From Sialis fuliginosa (Eukaryota > Arthropoda > Insecta > Megaloptera > Sialidae), in assembly GCA_961205875.1 (NCBI GenBank), contig OY540813.1, forward strand, positions 1,397,001 to 1,461,000: a DNA stretch of 64,000 nt, in the 5' to 3' direction. Below the pieces are notes generated by a model, which did no database searches, was not told the origin of the DNA, and was given only the letters and a program-made list of their open reading frames with translations. Positions 36,436 to 48,646 of the stretch are shown in pieces. How positions within the stretch are numbered: position 1 is the first letter of the stretch; each line of letters opens with the position of its first letter. Both the position numbers and the translations under genes were made by a program.

Positions 36436-36931
36436 GGCGGCTATTACACTATCAAAGAAATATGATAAGATTTCTTTGATCAAAGAAATATGACAGTGTA
36501 ATAAGTCAACTTTTATAATATTTACCTTCATAATATTTCTATGATCATAGTTAATGACAGTCTCTTATATTTGATCAAATGTTTTTTGACAGATAAATCA
36601 AAATGGCGACTACCAAGTTATCACTGACTGTTACAGTTAATATATTAAAATCAACATAATCCAGTATTATATGATAATCTTCTTATTGATTATAAAAACT
36701 GCAATACACAGTTGTAAATTCAAACCTCGATCGCGTCAATTGACGAACATCCACACATTGATTATCAAAATGCACCAAAAAAGAAGAAAATATCCCTAGA
36801 TAATACTAAGAAAATATTATCAAATATTTTATGTAGTGTAATAGAACAAAATCTCATATTTTATCAAAGAAATATGATCAAATCTTTGTCAAAGATCTTT
36901 GACATATTTATTTGATAGTGTAATAGCCGCC
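36436..36931 (-). mobile_element. PIF/Harbinger-like MITE, family D copy 2
   Basis: A 496-base element flanked by a perfect TAA duplication (36433-36435 and 36932-36934), opposite in orientation to the 15.3 kb copy and collinear along its whole length. Confidence 0.8.
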
Positions 36932-37435
36932 TAAGCGATGGCAACTAGTATTGCGTAATCCCTTTAGTTATAAGTTTCTGTTGATTACATTTTTCAAAAA
37001 GGGACATTACGTAATACAGACAGAGAGACAATCGAGTCGATTAAGAATGAGTTAGTCATTATTACAGCGTTGAAAAGATAACATAAAATTTTAAAAGTGC
37101 AAAAAGTAAATATCTCTACAAGTTTTGTAAATATCGCGGCCCTTAACGCTGTAATTAACGTTAAGGTCTATATAACTCGGTAGTAACGGGGAAGCTATAG
37201 GATTTTGTGTAGTTAAGAAAATAATAAGTGTAAGCGTAACTGCTTTTTTGGTTTTGTGAATGATTAGTGTATTAAATTGTTTAAGATTGGTGTATTTCTT
37301 GTGTAAGCTGTGATTTATGCTATCAATGTAAGTAAAATCTAAATAGAAAAATTGTAATTTAGAAATATATTTTTTCTACAACCGTGTAAAACAGTAGGCT
37401 TTTTCATTGACATTTCAGTGTGTAAAGCGACTATT

Positions 37436-37638
37436 ACACTATCAAAGAAATATGATAAAATTTCATTGATCAAAGAAATATGACAGTGTAATAAGTCAAC
37501 TTTTATAATATTTATCTTCATAATATCTCTATGATCATAGTTAACGACAGTATCTTATATTTGATCAAAGTTTTTTGATGTCAAAAACAAAATGGCGACT
37601 ACCCAGTTATCACTGACAGTTACAGTTACATAATTAAT
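37436..37638 (-). mobile_element. Family D MITE, truncated
   Basis: Matches the first 200 bases of the 36.4 kb copy, including the eroded end AGCGACTATTACACTATCAA, and stops after CAGTTACAGTTACATAATTA. Confidence 0.75.
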
Positions 37639-37916
37639 TATTGTAATGAAAAAAAAAATTAATAAAATTAAATAAATTAAGGTTTTTTCTTGGCACAATT
37701 CATGGTATTATGTGTAATTTTCATATATCAATTTAGATTTTGCAAATAGTAAATTTAAAATTACAGAATTTGCAGCTTCTGATATCTGGTATGTTCTTTT
37801 TCAGTATCACCACTTATCCATCTTATATTATAGAATAACAAATTAAGAAACACATTTGAATGAAAATAGAACTGTCAAAATTTTTGTAAATACACCATTG
37901 AACTGTCCCCTCTTAA

Positions 37917-38262
37917 CAGTGGCGTATATAGCTTTTTGCGATGGGGGGCGATATGACCAGGCCCCGGGGCAAGTGGTGGCTGTAAAATATGGGAAATAAA
38001 AAAAATTATTAATGTAATTTTAAACTGAATGAGCTTTTTTTTTAACATATAAACTGTATTCACTGTACTTTTTATTACTAAACAAAAAAAAGGTCATTCC
38101 AAATTAAAAAAAACCGAATACTTTTTTTTTACTCTTAATTTACCAAATTCTACTATTTTGTTCATAATTGGTAAATTTTAAAAAATGTCTTTGAATTTTC
38201 TCATGAAGTAAACTCATGGGAGGTGATTGATTATCTTACCCCCCCCCCCTATCTACGCCACT
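37917..38262 (+). mobile_element. hAT-like MITE, family P, no clear duplication
   Basis: CAGTGGCGTATATAGC to CTATCTACGCCACT, 346 bases, collinear with the 13.1 kb copy in reverse. Its flanks do not match, so the ends are eroded or rearranged. Confidence 0.75.
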
Positions 38263-40021
38263 TAAAGGTAACTTTTCTCTCATTTAACCGAATCTCTATC
38301 TCTTATAGTTTCCGAGATCCCCATACTGTTCCCTGGTATTTAGACACCCTTAATAGAAAAAAGATAAAAAAAAGTAAGAAAAATGTGCAGTTATAAAATG
38401 TTCTTAAAAAAAACCCTGGTACTAAATATTTCTCTTTCTCTTATTATTTATGATTGACGCCCGCTTACATAAAGTGCTATGGCTCACTTTCTCTGTCATA
38501 TAAAATCTCCTTGTTACCACTACCTTATAATTTTCTTTTCAAATATCACCCTATACTTTTTAGAACATATATCTTGTTCAGCATTTTAAAATTCTGTTCG
38601 ATGCAAAACTACCATCGTAGATGTAAAAAAAAATCAAATTAAAAACGATATAAAACACATATTGTTCGATTTTTTATAAAGAAGTTGCTAAATGCAATGT
38701 GTCTATATAATTCAGAACATACATTTTAACTGTTGGCGTAAAGAAACCGTGTCTAGAACAAATAAAGTTGCCACACCTTCGGCGCTCGCTTGAGTTATAT
38801 CATGGGGCGTCATGAATAAAAACATCGTACACATGGGCGTCGCTTCAGTATCTAGAGAGGGGGGGGGGGTGTATAAATCACCGATGTATTTGTAGGAACT
38901 AAACATCTTTGGGGAATTTTATTTAAATTTAAATTTTCGATAATAATACCAGTAACAAAGTATCATTGAAATTATGATTTTACATTAATGAAATAAGTTA
39001 AAAAGATTCTTATTTTTATATTAAAAATGAGATTAATATGATTTCTGTTAAAATAAAAACACAAAATACAGCAATCCGCCATGTTTGATAAAACACCAGT
39101 CAGAGTGGATGACGTCACGGCTACGTAAACGTCATTTTTGTTTCATTAATAAATTATTTTGTGGTTTTAAATTATCAATTTGCACAGTTTTGTGTTACCA
39201 AAAGTAAAACCGAGAAACATTAGCGATGGAACAAGGATTTATTATAGTTGACAAGGAGTGTTTACATAGGCGTGACGTCAAAAATGCGCCATGACACCTG
39301 CGAGCGTTTTGGCGTTAAATTCAAAATTTGTTTTAAAAGGGTCAATTTTTGTAGTGTTCCGTCCGTTTGTCTGTCTGTCTGTAACAGGTGATTTAGTCTG
39401 AAACTATTCGACGTTAAAATTTGAAATTTAGCACAGAATTACAAAAAGTTGAATTTTGATTCTGGGGGTTAAATGGGAAAAACACATTTTTTAATGGGTA
39501 GAGATTTTTTACTCGAAAACTATTCATTTTTTAGAAAGATCACAAAAGGCAAAAAGAGCTTAGATTCAAGCAAGGATTCTCGAAGAATTTTTTTTTATTT
39601 GTATTTTTTTTCGTCAAAAAAAAATCCTTTTAAAAAATATTTTTTTTTTTTTTTTTTAATTATCTGATAATCCCCTGACGAGTATTTTATTTCGGCGCCA
39701 ATGTATGTGAGTGCGGTTATAGTGTGCGAAAGTGTACACTTATACTTTTCAAAGAATTTAAATATTCCATGCTGACTTCCTGATCCAGTCAGGTGTGCCA
39801 ACTGAATAACCTCCACTATTTTCTTTTACAAATCACACACACACGACATCGACAATGGACTTGCAACGCCACGTTTAATAAACTTTACTACTATTTAACA
39901 ATATTCTTCGTGTTCATGTTTGTGCGTTTTCATGTCAAACAGAACCTTTTACTTATTGTGTTAGTCAGATGTGTTATTTCCGGTTTACAAGCGTGTGGAG
40001 AAAAAATGTAACTCTTATAAC
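38263..40021. other. Noncoding; old repeats, poly(T) and CRE-like inverted repeat
   Basis: The GAGATTTTTTACTCGAAAAC to CTAATTTTTTTTTATTTG-like stretch at about 39500-39660 is distantly similar to 51690-51900. CTGTCTGTCTGTAACAGG marks another microsatellite-bearing repeat at 39370. No gene was seen. Confidence 0.35.
39105..39290. repeat. Inverted repeat carrying two CRE-like TGACGTCA sites
   Basis: TGACGTCACGGCTACGTAAA (39110 on) is mirrored by the inverse of TTTACATAGGCGTGACGTCA (ending 39280). Each arm holds the 8-base palindrome TGACGTCA, the core of CREB/ATF sites, and AAATGCGCCAT / CCGCCATG outside it. It may be another MITE. Regulatory use is speculative. Confidence 0.45.
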
Positions 40022-40311
40022 TAGAGATTGGAAAAATAGTTTTTCAACTATTGCGTAAAAATGCATTTATTGTAATTTTTATTACATATCTCAACCGTTT
40101 TCAGAAAACTGGTTTGATTGAACACAATTTGAAATCAACTATTTGCAACTACTTTTCCAACTATTTTTAAACTATTTGCGACACTTTTTACTGCTTCGTT
40201 TGCACTAATTATTATTAAATCGTAAAAAAAACTATTTATCAACTATTTTCCGAAAAAAAAAACAACTAGTAACTATTTCATTGAAAATAACAACTATTTT
40301 TCCAATCTCTA
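40022..40311 (+). mobile_element. hAT-like MITE with TAGAGATTGG ends
   Basis: A 290-base element with 20-base terminal repeats TAGAGATTGGAAAAATAGTT and its inverse, and a perfect 8-base duplication CTTATAAC (40014-40021, 40312-40319). Many AACTATTT motifs in the interior look like repeated subterminal transposase sites. Confidence 0.9.
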
Positions 40312-40392
40312 CTTATAACTTATACTGTTTCTTTTGTATATTATATTTTTATCATTTTTTAATCGTTATACAATTAATTATATTTATTATTG

Positions 40393-40785
40393 TTTCCTCG
40401 CAATATCGAAGATACGAGAAGCTTTGTGATCGTTCCAGATTGAAACAAAATCAATGACATCCTAAAATATTTATTTTTTCAAGATATCTCAAGAACGACA
40501 CATGTTACGTGAAAATTTTATAGAATATTTTTTGTAGAGCATTAAATTTCCTATAATATGAGTCTACAACGTTTGTTGTAAAATAATCCCTTACAAAGAT
40601 TTACCTCAATTTATTTTTAAATTTTTTTGACGTTTTAAATATCATTTTGGCGTTTTAAATATCGTTTTGACGTTTGCATAAATTTATATTTAGATTGAAA
40701 TTGTCAAAAAATTAAAAATATACGAAAACATTATCAGGTGCGTTTTAAGTAAAATTTTTAACTAATATTTTTTAGTATAATTTAC
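40393..40785 (+). mobile_element. Family B copy, deleted
   Basis: The 5' hairpin is present but the microsatellite block is deleted: the sequence jumps from ATTGAAACAAAATCAATG to ATCCTAAAATATTTATTT. The 20-base TTTTGACGTTTTAAATAT unit occurs about three times. The 3' end is missing. Confidence 0.75.
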
Positions 40786-41041
40786 ATATATAGTAAATTT
40801 AAAATTACAGTATAAAATTCTCAGTATCACAACTTATCCATCATATATTATAGTAGAATAACAAATTAAGACACACATTTTAATGAAAATATAACTGTCA
40901 AAACTTTTGTCCAAAGTTTACTTGAGTTGAATTTTAATATTAATATAGCAAAATACAAAGTATATAAATTAATTATTATTATATTAAAAATATTATAAAA
41001 AATATTGTATGCACCTCGGGTGTAAAATGCGTTTTTAGTAC

Positions 41042-41186
41042 TATTTAAAATTTATCAGTTATTTTCGAAGCGGCATTTCAAAATGCACCAATCACACATT
41101 GTTAAATTTGACCAAAGGTTACTACAACATTTCTAATTGCCCCGATGTTAAATTTCCTATGTCTTAATCAACTTGGAATACACTGT
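41042..41186. mobile_element. Family E, right arm only
   Basis: From AAAATTTATCAGTTATTTTC to GGAATACACTGTA. The left arm is missing. Confidence 0.7.
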
Positions 41187-41342
41187 ATAAAAATGAATAT
41201 TCGTTTGTATGAGACTTATAAACTCAGGAATTACTGAACCGATTTTAATGCGGTTTTCACCAGTAGTTAGATAAATTTTCTTTAATATTTTATGAAAACC
41301 TGATTTAACATCAAAAGTCTTAATCAAGTCGTGTTTTAGGTA
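41187..41342 (+). repeat. Dispersed repeat K copy 3
   Basis: AAAAATGAATATTCGTTTGT to TTAATCAAGTCGTGTTTTAG, directly after the family E half element. Confidence 0.6.
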
Positions 41343-41371
41343 TATATAAAAACATAGTAGGTAGTACCTAG

Positions 41372-41738
41372 CAGGGCTTCGAACCAGAACTGAACCGAAA
41401 ACCGGAAAAACCGTTATTTTTAACCGGAACGAAACCCGGAACAGAACCGAAATAAAAATATCGATTTTTATGGTTCAGTACATGTTAAAATAAAATATCT
41501 TATTTCCCACTTCAATTATCGTTCGGACTATCATACAAGTATCATAAAATATTCTATATTATGGTAGAAAAAAATTTTTTAATACAAATCATTTTTTTTT
41601 AATTAATCACTCGGAGCTGAACCGAAAACCGAAAAAACCGGAAACCCCGTTATTTTTTGCAGAACGAAAACCGGAACCAAACCGAAATATATTTTTTTAC
41701 TCGAACCGAAACGAAAAAAATAACGGTTCGAAGCCCTT
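41372..41738 (+). mobile_element. hAT-like MITE rich in ACCGAAAACCGG motifs
   Basis: Starts CAGGGCTTCGAACC and ends GGTTCGAAGCCCTT, with an 8-base duplication GTACCTAG (41364-41371, 41739-41746). Both subterminal regions contain clustered AACCGAAA and AACCGGAA repeats, resembling multiple transposase-binding sites. Confidence 0.88.
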
Positions 41739-42336
41739 GTACCTAGTCATAGAATACATAATTCCATAATTTACGGTAAATATAATCCGGTATATCACTA
41801 AAGATAAAGCACTTCCTGTTTGTAGATATAATCCGACTTATTCTCATATATGTAAGACACCCACAGTAAAAATGAATACGAACATACAAATTAACAAACA
41901 AATATTCAGTTGCAGTTAAGATTTAAAGCAGCAGAATCAGTGCTAGAAGCCACTTCGGAAGCGGGTTTTGCAAAACAAAGATTTACGAAGTGTACTTCCC
42001 AGCCTTTTGTTCCGCCGTCATTAAGAATAATTTGTATAACTAGACGGAAGTGTTGAGAGAGCTCAAGAGAGTGAACGAATTATATGAAGAGATGATATTT
42101 AGCTAATTCTGTTTATTTAAACATTGCCAGAACAATGGGGCTCTTTGAACTGATGAATGATTACAAAACAATATGGAATCACTTGTTTATGTAATTGACG
42201 ATAGATTTACTTGTCTTAAATGTTTCTTGTTGGGTGTAATTATATCTATGAGATGTTGTAATTAGGATTTTCAATTAGGTTGTTCAGTAGGCTGTGTCAA
42301 AAAAAAATCGAATATCGCATTCGTGTTTTCTAAAAT

Positions 42337-42836
42337 CCATACTAATATTATAAATGCGAAAGTGTGTCTGTCTGTTTGTTACCTTTTCACGGCTAAACCG
42401 ATCTTGATGAAATTTGACAGGGAGATAGCATGCACTCTGAGAAAGGACATAGGCTACTTCGAATTCCGAAAAAACATCCCCTGCTGGTTTGTTTGCTAGA
42501 TTCAATGCTGGTTTTCAAGCGTGTTTTGGCGCTGGATTGTTGTCATGGTTTCAATGTGTGTTGGCTTCACACGATACTTGATTTTGTAGATGGTTTTGAT
42601 GCGTGCTAAGTGACAGTTCTAATATATATCTACATAATATTATAGTGGATATGGATTATAAAAATAAAAAAATCCTTTGGGTGAACAATATATAATTAAC
42701 AGGATCGATCTTATGAGGTATGTTTAATAAAACTATGAATGGTTGTAATTAGTTTCATTCGATCCGGCGGAATAAATATCATGGGGATGGAGGTTTCGAA
42801 ATCCACGCGAGCGAAACCGCGGGTAGCAGTTTGTTC
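42337..42836 (+). repeat. SINE/RTE-like interspersed repeat
   Basis: Starts ACTAATATTATAAATGCGAA, holds TTTTCACGGCTAAACCGATC and ATAGGCTACTTCGAATTCCG, and ends CCACGCGAGCGAAACCGCGG-GTAGCAG. This type of repeat is common in Hemiptera and Lepidoptera. No reverse transcriptase fragment was seen. Confidence 0.6.
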
Positions 42837-42897
42837 TATTATATTTTAATGAGACATTTATAAATGGTCACGTCGTAGACAAAATTTGAAAAATATT

Positions 42898-43537
42898 ACT
42901 TCCTCGCAATATCGAAGATACGAGAAGCTTTGTGATCGTTTCAGGTTGAGATAAAAAAAATGTTCTCCGATTTCAAAATTTTAAATTGATCTTTCCGTTT
43001 CACGTCAAGACAAACACTTTTTCTTCAGTGTCTGTCTGTCTGTCCCCTGAATCCTTGTCACATGCATAACTCATGAACCACTGAACCGATATTGTTGAAA
43101 CTTGGTCGGATTATTGGATCTGTCTTGAGGAAGGTTCCATTTCAAAATCATCAAAATCGTGGGTGACATCCCAAAATATTTATTTTTTCAAGATATATCA
43201 AGAACGGCACATGTTACGTGAAAATTTTATAGAATATTTTTTGTAGAGCATTAAATTTCCTATAAAATGGGTCTACAATGTTTGTTGTAAAATATTTCCT
43301 TACAAATATTTATCTCAATTTATTTTTAAAATAAATAAAAAAATAATCAAGTGCGTTTTAAGAAAAATTTCGAACCAATATTTTTTAGTAAAATTGTATA
43401 AAAATTAAATGGTTTACCAATTCCAGGCAATTTATCTAAACACTATCGGTTTTTATTTAAATTGTTGAATAATTAACTACCTTTGGTGAATTTAGCACGA
43501 GGAAGCACTGTGCATTTACTTGGCAGATGTTTTTTTA
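42898..43537 (+). mobile_element. Family B copy, near full length
   Basis: Both ends are present, ACTTCCTCGCAATATCG to GGCAGATGTTTTTT. A gap is seen in the TGACGTTTGCATAAATTTAG region. Confidence 0.8.
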
Positions 43538-43540
43538 TAC

Positions 43541-43587
43541 GCGATTTGCTATAGAACGCATCTACCGCGTAAAAAAAGACTATACTG
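43541..43587 (-). repeat. Solo pogo/Tigger-like terminal repeat
   Basis: Reverse complement of the 7800-7847 type (..CGCATCTACCGCGTAAAAAA.. ending ACTG-TA). It starts 4 bases after the 3' end of a family B element. Confidence 0.5.
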
Positions 43588-44488
43588 TATTAATTTAGGT
43601 TAATAAATTATTTTAATTAATAGTTATTGCTATTTCCATTTTAAACTATGTTTTTTTTAATTCTCGTAATTAAAAATAACGATAACAAAAAAGTAATTAA
43701 AAAATACCATTAAATAATATAATAACATCTACCATTTGCAATCTGCATATAAAAATACCTATGATGCCACAGTGTTATCATCCAGCACCATAGAACCCAA
43801 AGCATTGCATTGAATTGTATTATATATTTATATTTTCAATGCTCTAATGAAATTAATATTTTAATTAGACATTTATGTAACGTTTACTGTGGGATTTAAT
43901 TTTAATGAACGATGAAAAATACATACATGTATTAATGATTGAATACAACTCGGTATCACTTGACTGTAGAGATACAGGGTGTGCCCAAACATGTAATTAT
44001 AAATTAGGTAGCTCTGATAAAAATATATATATTTTTTTATTAATAAATGCACTTTTTAGAGGTAAAAAATTAGTCACATTTTTAAATTAATTATTTGTAG
44101 TATTGTATTGTAGTAATAAAAAACTTTTTTTTTTAAAGCGAGTTCAAAAATTCCTAAAAATACTGAAAAAAATTTTTTTCGTAAATAATTTTTTATTTTT
44201 CCCTTTTGAGTAGCGTATCTTGGTCAGATTCTGATGAAATTTATATGGGACCATCTCGAGAGTATTCTCTTTCAAACAAACAAAAAATCGTCCAAATCGG
44301 TTAATATTTTTCATAGTTATGCTCGAATATGCATGAAAAAATATATACTGTCGAAATGAAAATCTCCTTTTTTGAAGTACGTAAAAAATGTTTTTTTTTG
44401 TTATAATTTTTACAACATACAAAAATGCAGTTATAACTTTTCTATTAGATTCAGTTGATTGCTCTAGTTTTAAATTTTCTGTTGTTTT

Positions 44489-45287
44489 GCTTCCTCGCAA
44501 TATCGAAGATACGAGAAGCTATGTGATCGTTTCAGATTGAGACAAAAAAAAAGTTCTCCAATTTCAAAATTTTAAATTGATTTATCCATTTCACGTCAAG
44601 ACAAACACTTTTCGTTCCGTGTCTGTCTGTCTGTCCGTCCGTCTGTCCCCTGAATCCTTGTCACACGCATAACTCATGAACCACTGAACCGATATTATTG
44701 AAACTTGGTCGGATGGTTGGGTTTGGTTTGAGGACGGTCCCATTTCAAAATCATCAAAATCGTGTGTAAGGGGGAGGGGTGACACCCCAAAATATTTCTT
44801 TTTTCAAGATATCTCAAGAACGACACATGTTACGAGAAAATTTTATAGAATATTTTTTATAGAGAATTAAATTTCCTATAATATGGGTCTACTACGTTTG
44901 TTGTAAAATATTCCCTTACAAAGATTTATCTAAATTAATTTTAAAAATTCGTGTTTTGTTTTTCTAAATTGATATTTGATTGGATATATTAAGTGTCATT
45001 TTGACGTTTTAAATGTCACTTTGGCGTTTTAAATGTCACTTTGACGTTTTAAATGTCATTTTGACATTTGCATAAATTTAGATTTAGATTGAAATTGTCA
45101 AAAAATTAAAAATATATGAAAAAATATTCAGGTGCGTTTTAAGAAAAAATTCAAACTAAGATTTTTTAGTAAAATTTGTATAAAAATTAAATGGTTAACC
45201 AATGCCAGGCAATTTATCTGAACACTATCGGTTTTAGTGAATTTAGCACGAGGAAGCACTGTGCATTTACTTGGCAGATGTTTTTTT
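44489..45287 (+). mobile_element. Family B (HINE/Helentron-like), reference copy
   Basis: A full-length copy of about 800 bases. The 5' end GCTTCCTCG is repeated inverted as CGAGGAAGC at 45249-45257. The 5' end also folds alone (GCTTC.TCG against CGA-GAAGC, 44489-44519). Beyond the 3' repeat lies the small palindrome GCACTGTGC, then ATTTACTTGGCAGATG and a T-run. A GTCTGTCTGTCTGTCC microsatellite lies about 130 bases in. The layout is the same as in family A although the interiors are unrelated. At about 44990-45070 a 20-base unit (ATGTCATTTTGACGTTTTAA) is repeated about four times. Confidence 0.75.
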
Positions 45288-46168
45288 AATACTATCGCTA
45301 GTAGCTGGCGCTGACGGCACTACACATACCTTAACATGTTTTATAAAAACTTTATTATAATCCATAAAACAATTTGCTAGAACTTGCAAACATTAACAAC
45401 ATAAAAATCTAGAAATTAAATAAACAAAACGATACATAAAACTTAATTTCTTTGTTCAAAATGTCCTGTACTATATCGATTTTTTTATTGCATTATTAGG
45501 TACAAAACAGCTTTTTGCGCGAGACCTCGATAACTTAGGCGGTTGCGACCATTGAGACTTTTAATCGGGATGATTTAGAGAATATTTTCCAATTGATTTC
45601 AAAGAGATTGACTGAAAGCCATTTCCCTATCAAAAACTGCGGGGTCCTTTATAAAATTCATTAATCGTAAAAAAATGTAAAAATGTATGTGTTACTATTT
45701 TTACTTTTACGCACGGCGAGCGCCAATGAAAAAGCCAACTTTTTTAAACGGTTGTAGAAAAAAATTAATTTAAATCAATTTGAATAAATTGATTCAAAGT
45801 GCACCACCTTACCCTACACATGCATGTGTATACTATACATATATGAACGAGAGAACTGTTATTAGTGATGAAACAAGGCTTTGTGCGTCAGACGGACGAT
45901 CGATTTTGATTAAAAACTTTTCCACCATACATATCAGCTTTATTCTACGGTATCTGCATAAATCAAAGAATTGAAACCAGCCCCTGTGTTTACAAATCAT
46001 TAACAATTTGTAAGACCTACATGTAGTGCATTCAAATATTTCTCCTCTCTCTCTATCTTTTCATATATTTTCGTTTTTATGTATTTTTTTATTTTATTAT
46101 TTAATCAATGTTCGATGTGGAAGGTTTTTTTTCTGGCAAAAATATAGGTCGTACAAAAACGGTTTTTT
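45288..46168. other. Noncoding, nothing recognised
   Basis: Single-copy-looking AT-rich sequence between two family B copies. The open frame 45780-45974 has no recognisable domain. Confidence 0.35.
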
Positions 46169-46831
46169 GCTTAATCGCAGTATCGAAGATACGAGAAGCT
46201 TTGTGATCGTTTAAGAATGAGATAAAAAAAATGTTTTCCGATTTCAAAATTTTTTTGTCTGTCCGTCCGTCTGTCCCCTGAATCCTTGTCACACGCATAA
46301 CTCATGAACCACTGAACCGATATTGTTGAAATTTGGTCGGATGGTTGGGTCTGGCTTGAGGACAGTCCCATTTCAAAATCATCAAAATCGTGTGTAAGGG
46401 GGAGGTGTGACACCCCAAAATATTTATTTTTTCAAGATATCTCAAGAACGACACATGTTACATGAAAATGTTATAGAATATTTTTTGTAGAGCATTAAAT
46501 TTCTTATAATATGTTGTAAAATATTCCCTTACAAAAATTTATCTCAATTTATTTTAAAAATTCGTGTTTTGTTTTTATAAATTGATATTTGTTTAGCATA
46601 TTAAATGTCATTTTGACGTTTGCATAAATTTAGATTGAAATTGTCAAGAAATAAAAAATGTACGAAAAAATAATCAGGTGCGTCTTAAGAAAAATTTTGA
46701 ACTAATATTTTTTAGTAAAATTGTATAAAAATTAAATGGTTAACCAATGCCAGGCAATTTATCTGTTCACTATCGTTTTTGGTGCATTTAGCACGAGGAA
46801 GCACTGTGCATTTACTTGGCAGATGTTTTTT
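46169..46831 (+). mobile_element. Family B copy, full length, mutated 5' end
   Basis: The 5' end reads GCTTAATCGCAG, weakening the inverted repeat. The microsatellite has contracted, and the 20-base interior unit is present once. The 3' repeat, palindrome and T-run are intact. Confidence 0.8.
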
Positions 46832-47187
46832 ATGAAATTTTGTATTAATAAAAAAATTAAGACAGTTTTCACAATTAGTGTTCCGTACATACAGTATTTC
46901 GTATAAGAAAGTTTCGCGACAGATACAATTTTTCATAAATAAAAATAAAACTCTATTCTATATGTATTGTCCAATCTATATTTTATAATACAACATTCAC
47001 AATTTGATATTTCGTGAAAATGATTTTACACGAAGACAGAAATGTCTACATTTTTTGCTCTTCACGTTGTAAAATTGAAAGACAATATTTGTTGTATACA
47101 GAAATTCAATTGATTCATTTATTGGAATAAAACTCTTGTACTTTATATTCTTTTTTGAATTTATTATTTAAATATTTTTTAATACAA

Positions 47188-47625
47188 AATACCCAATAAG
47201 GTACTGGCTATTTTTGAATTAAATGTACCGAATTAGAAATATTTGTTGATATTTGATTACTACCATTTCTGAATATTAATCTATGTACATTAAACTGTCT
47301 TACAGCGTGATTTGATGACAATCGGCCAATAGGTGTCAAAATGGTGGACATTTAAACTAATTATTGGTATAATTTATTTATTAATTATTATATTATCAAA
47401 GTAACTGCTTTACATTGTTTCAAATTTGACGATTCTTTCTTTTATATATTTTGTGTCGTAGTACTTATCATTAGCAAGTGTCCATCACTGCGTGATCATT
47501 ACTGGTTTTACTTTATCCATTACTGGAGAAAAAACATAAACAAAATAAAAGGCTATAATTTAAAAAAAAAAAACTATATTTGCGGACTTTGGTAATTAAA
47601 TTGATTAAATAAAGAGTAAACCTTA
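47188..47625 (-). repeat. Unclassified repeat family F, copy 4
   Basis: Reverse complement of the 20.9 kb copy over about 430 bases (CCCAATAAGGTACTGGC; TGTCTTACAGCGTGATTTGA; ACTTTATCCATTACTGGAG). Confidence 0.65.
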
Positions 47626-48150
47626 CAAATTAAAAATAAATATTCGGTCCCTTTCAAGTTCGAACTTTAATAGTACGGTCCTGTTAATAGCACTATATTA
47701 ATCAATATGGAGGCTGAAATCAATTTCAAATTACGTATTATGCACATAATACTATATAAGCTATTGCATATGAGATACTTTGACAATAATAATTAAACCT
47801 AGTTAGTTCTATTTGGATCGGGGACATCAAATTATATGGTAGCACTTAAAATTAATTGTATTTGATGTTATGCATTTTAAAATACATTTATGTATGTATT
47901 ATGGACATATATGCAATATGCATACAATATTATATGAATTTATGTTCGTAATAATGCTAAAGCTGTTGAAAGTGTCGTTAAAATGATTTTTTATATAAAT
48001 CAAGGTTTACATAAAAACAAGCTTGGGGTCGGGTGAGACCCTTTAGGTCCACACAATCAACTTCACAACACGGTATGATTATAAATACTTGAATACTGAT
48101 TATTTATTGTTTCCGTATAGTTTATGTAAATATTTTTTGGTTAGAAAAAA

Positions 48151-48369
48151 ACTCGCCTTTGTATTATGAATTTTAGTTTTCTAATATCCTAATGTCAATA
48201 ATATAACACACATTTTTAGAATAACTAATTTGGCAATTTGAATTAAATTGCATTTGTTTTTATAATAACTAATCTGGCAATTTAAATTTAATTGCATTTG
48301 TTTCCAAGGCGACATGAATTATAGACTTATTTATTAGTATTTAAAATTCAAATTTTAAGGGTGGTTTTA
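48151..48369 (-). mobile_element. Family A fragment with internal duplication
   Basis: Reverse-strand match to the distal third (TTTTAGTTTTCTAATATCC to CAAATTTTAAGGGTG). The AATAACTAATYTGGCAATTT segment occurs twice in a row. Confidence 0.65.
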
Positions 48370-48601
48370 AAAAATTTAATCTCTCTTTTATTTATTTAAT
48401 TAAGAAAAGAAACAAACAAAATGTAAAAATTCGTAGATATGTATTACTTGTAAAAATACTGGCTAGCTAAGCATTCCTTGATAATGCATCTGTATTCTTA
48501 AGGCACTTATAACTTATAACATTGCATAAATGCAATATATTGTGCAGTACATAAAATATAATATATGTTTTCGTTTTTATTATGCTATGATGATTTTTTA
48601 T

Positions 48602-48646
48602 GCGATTTGTTGTGGAACGTATCTACCGCGTAAAACGAGACACTAC
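48602..48646 (-). repeat. Solo pogo/Tigger-like terminal repeat
   Basis: GCGATTTGTTGTGGAACGTA plus TCTACCGCG is nearly identical, reversed, to 7800-7847. The outermost bases are eroded. Confidence 0.5.

Noticed and set aside
37160..37200. TATA-box-like CTATATAACT with a downstream start-like motif
   Set aside because: TATA-like strings are expected by chance at this AT content; no gene follows.
44144..44500. 118-codon open frame, minus strand
   Set aside because: Poly(A/T)-driven composition in a retroposon-like region; its start region runs into family B. No family match.
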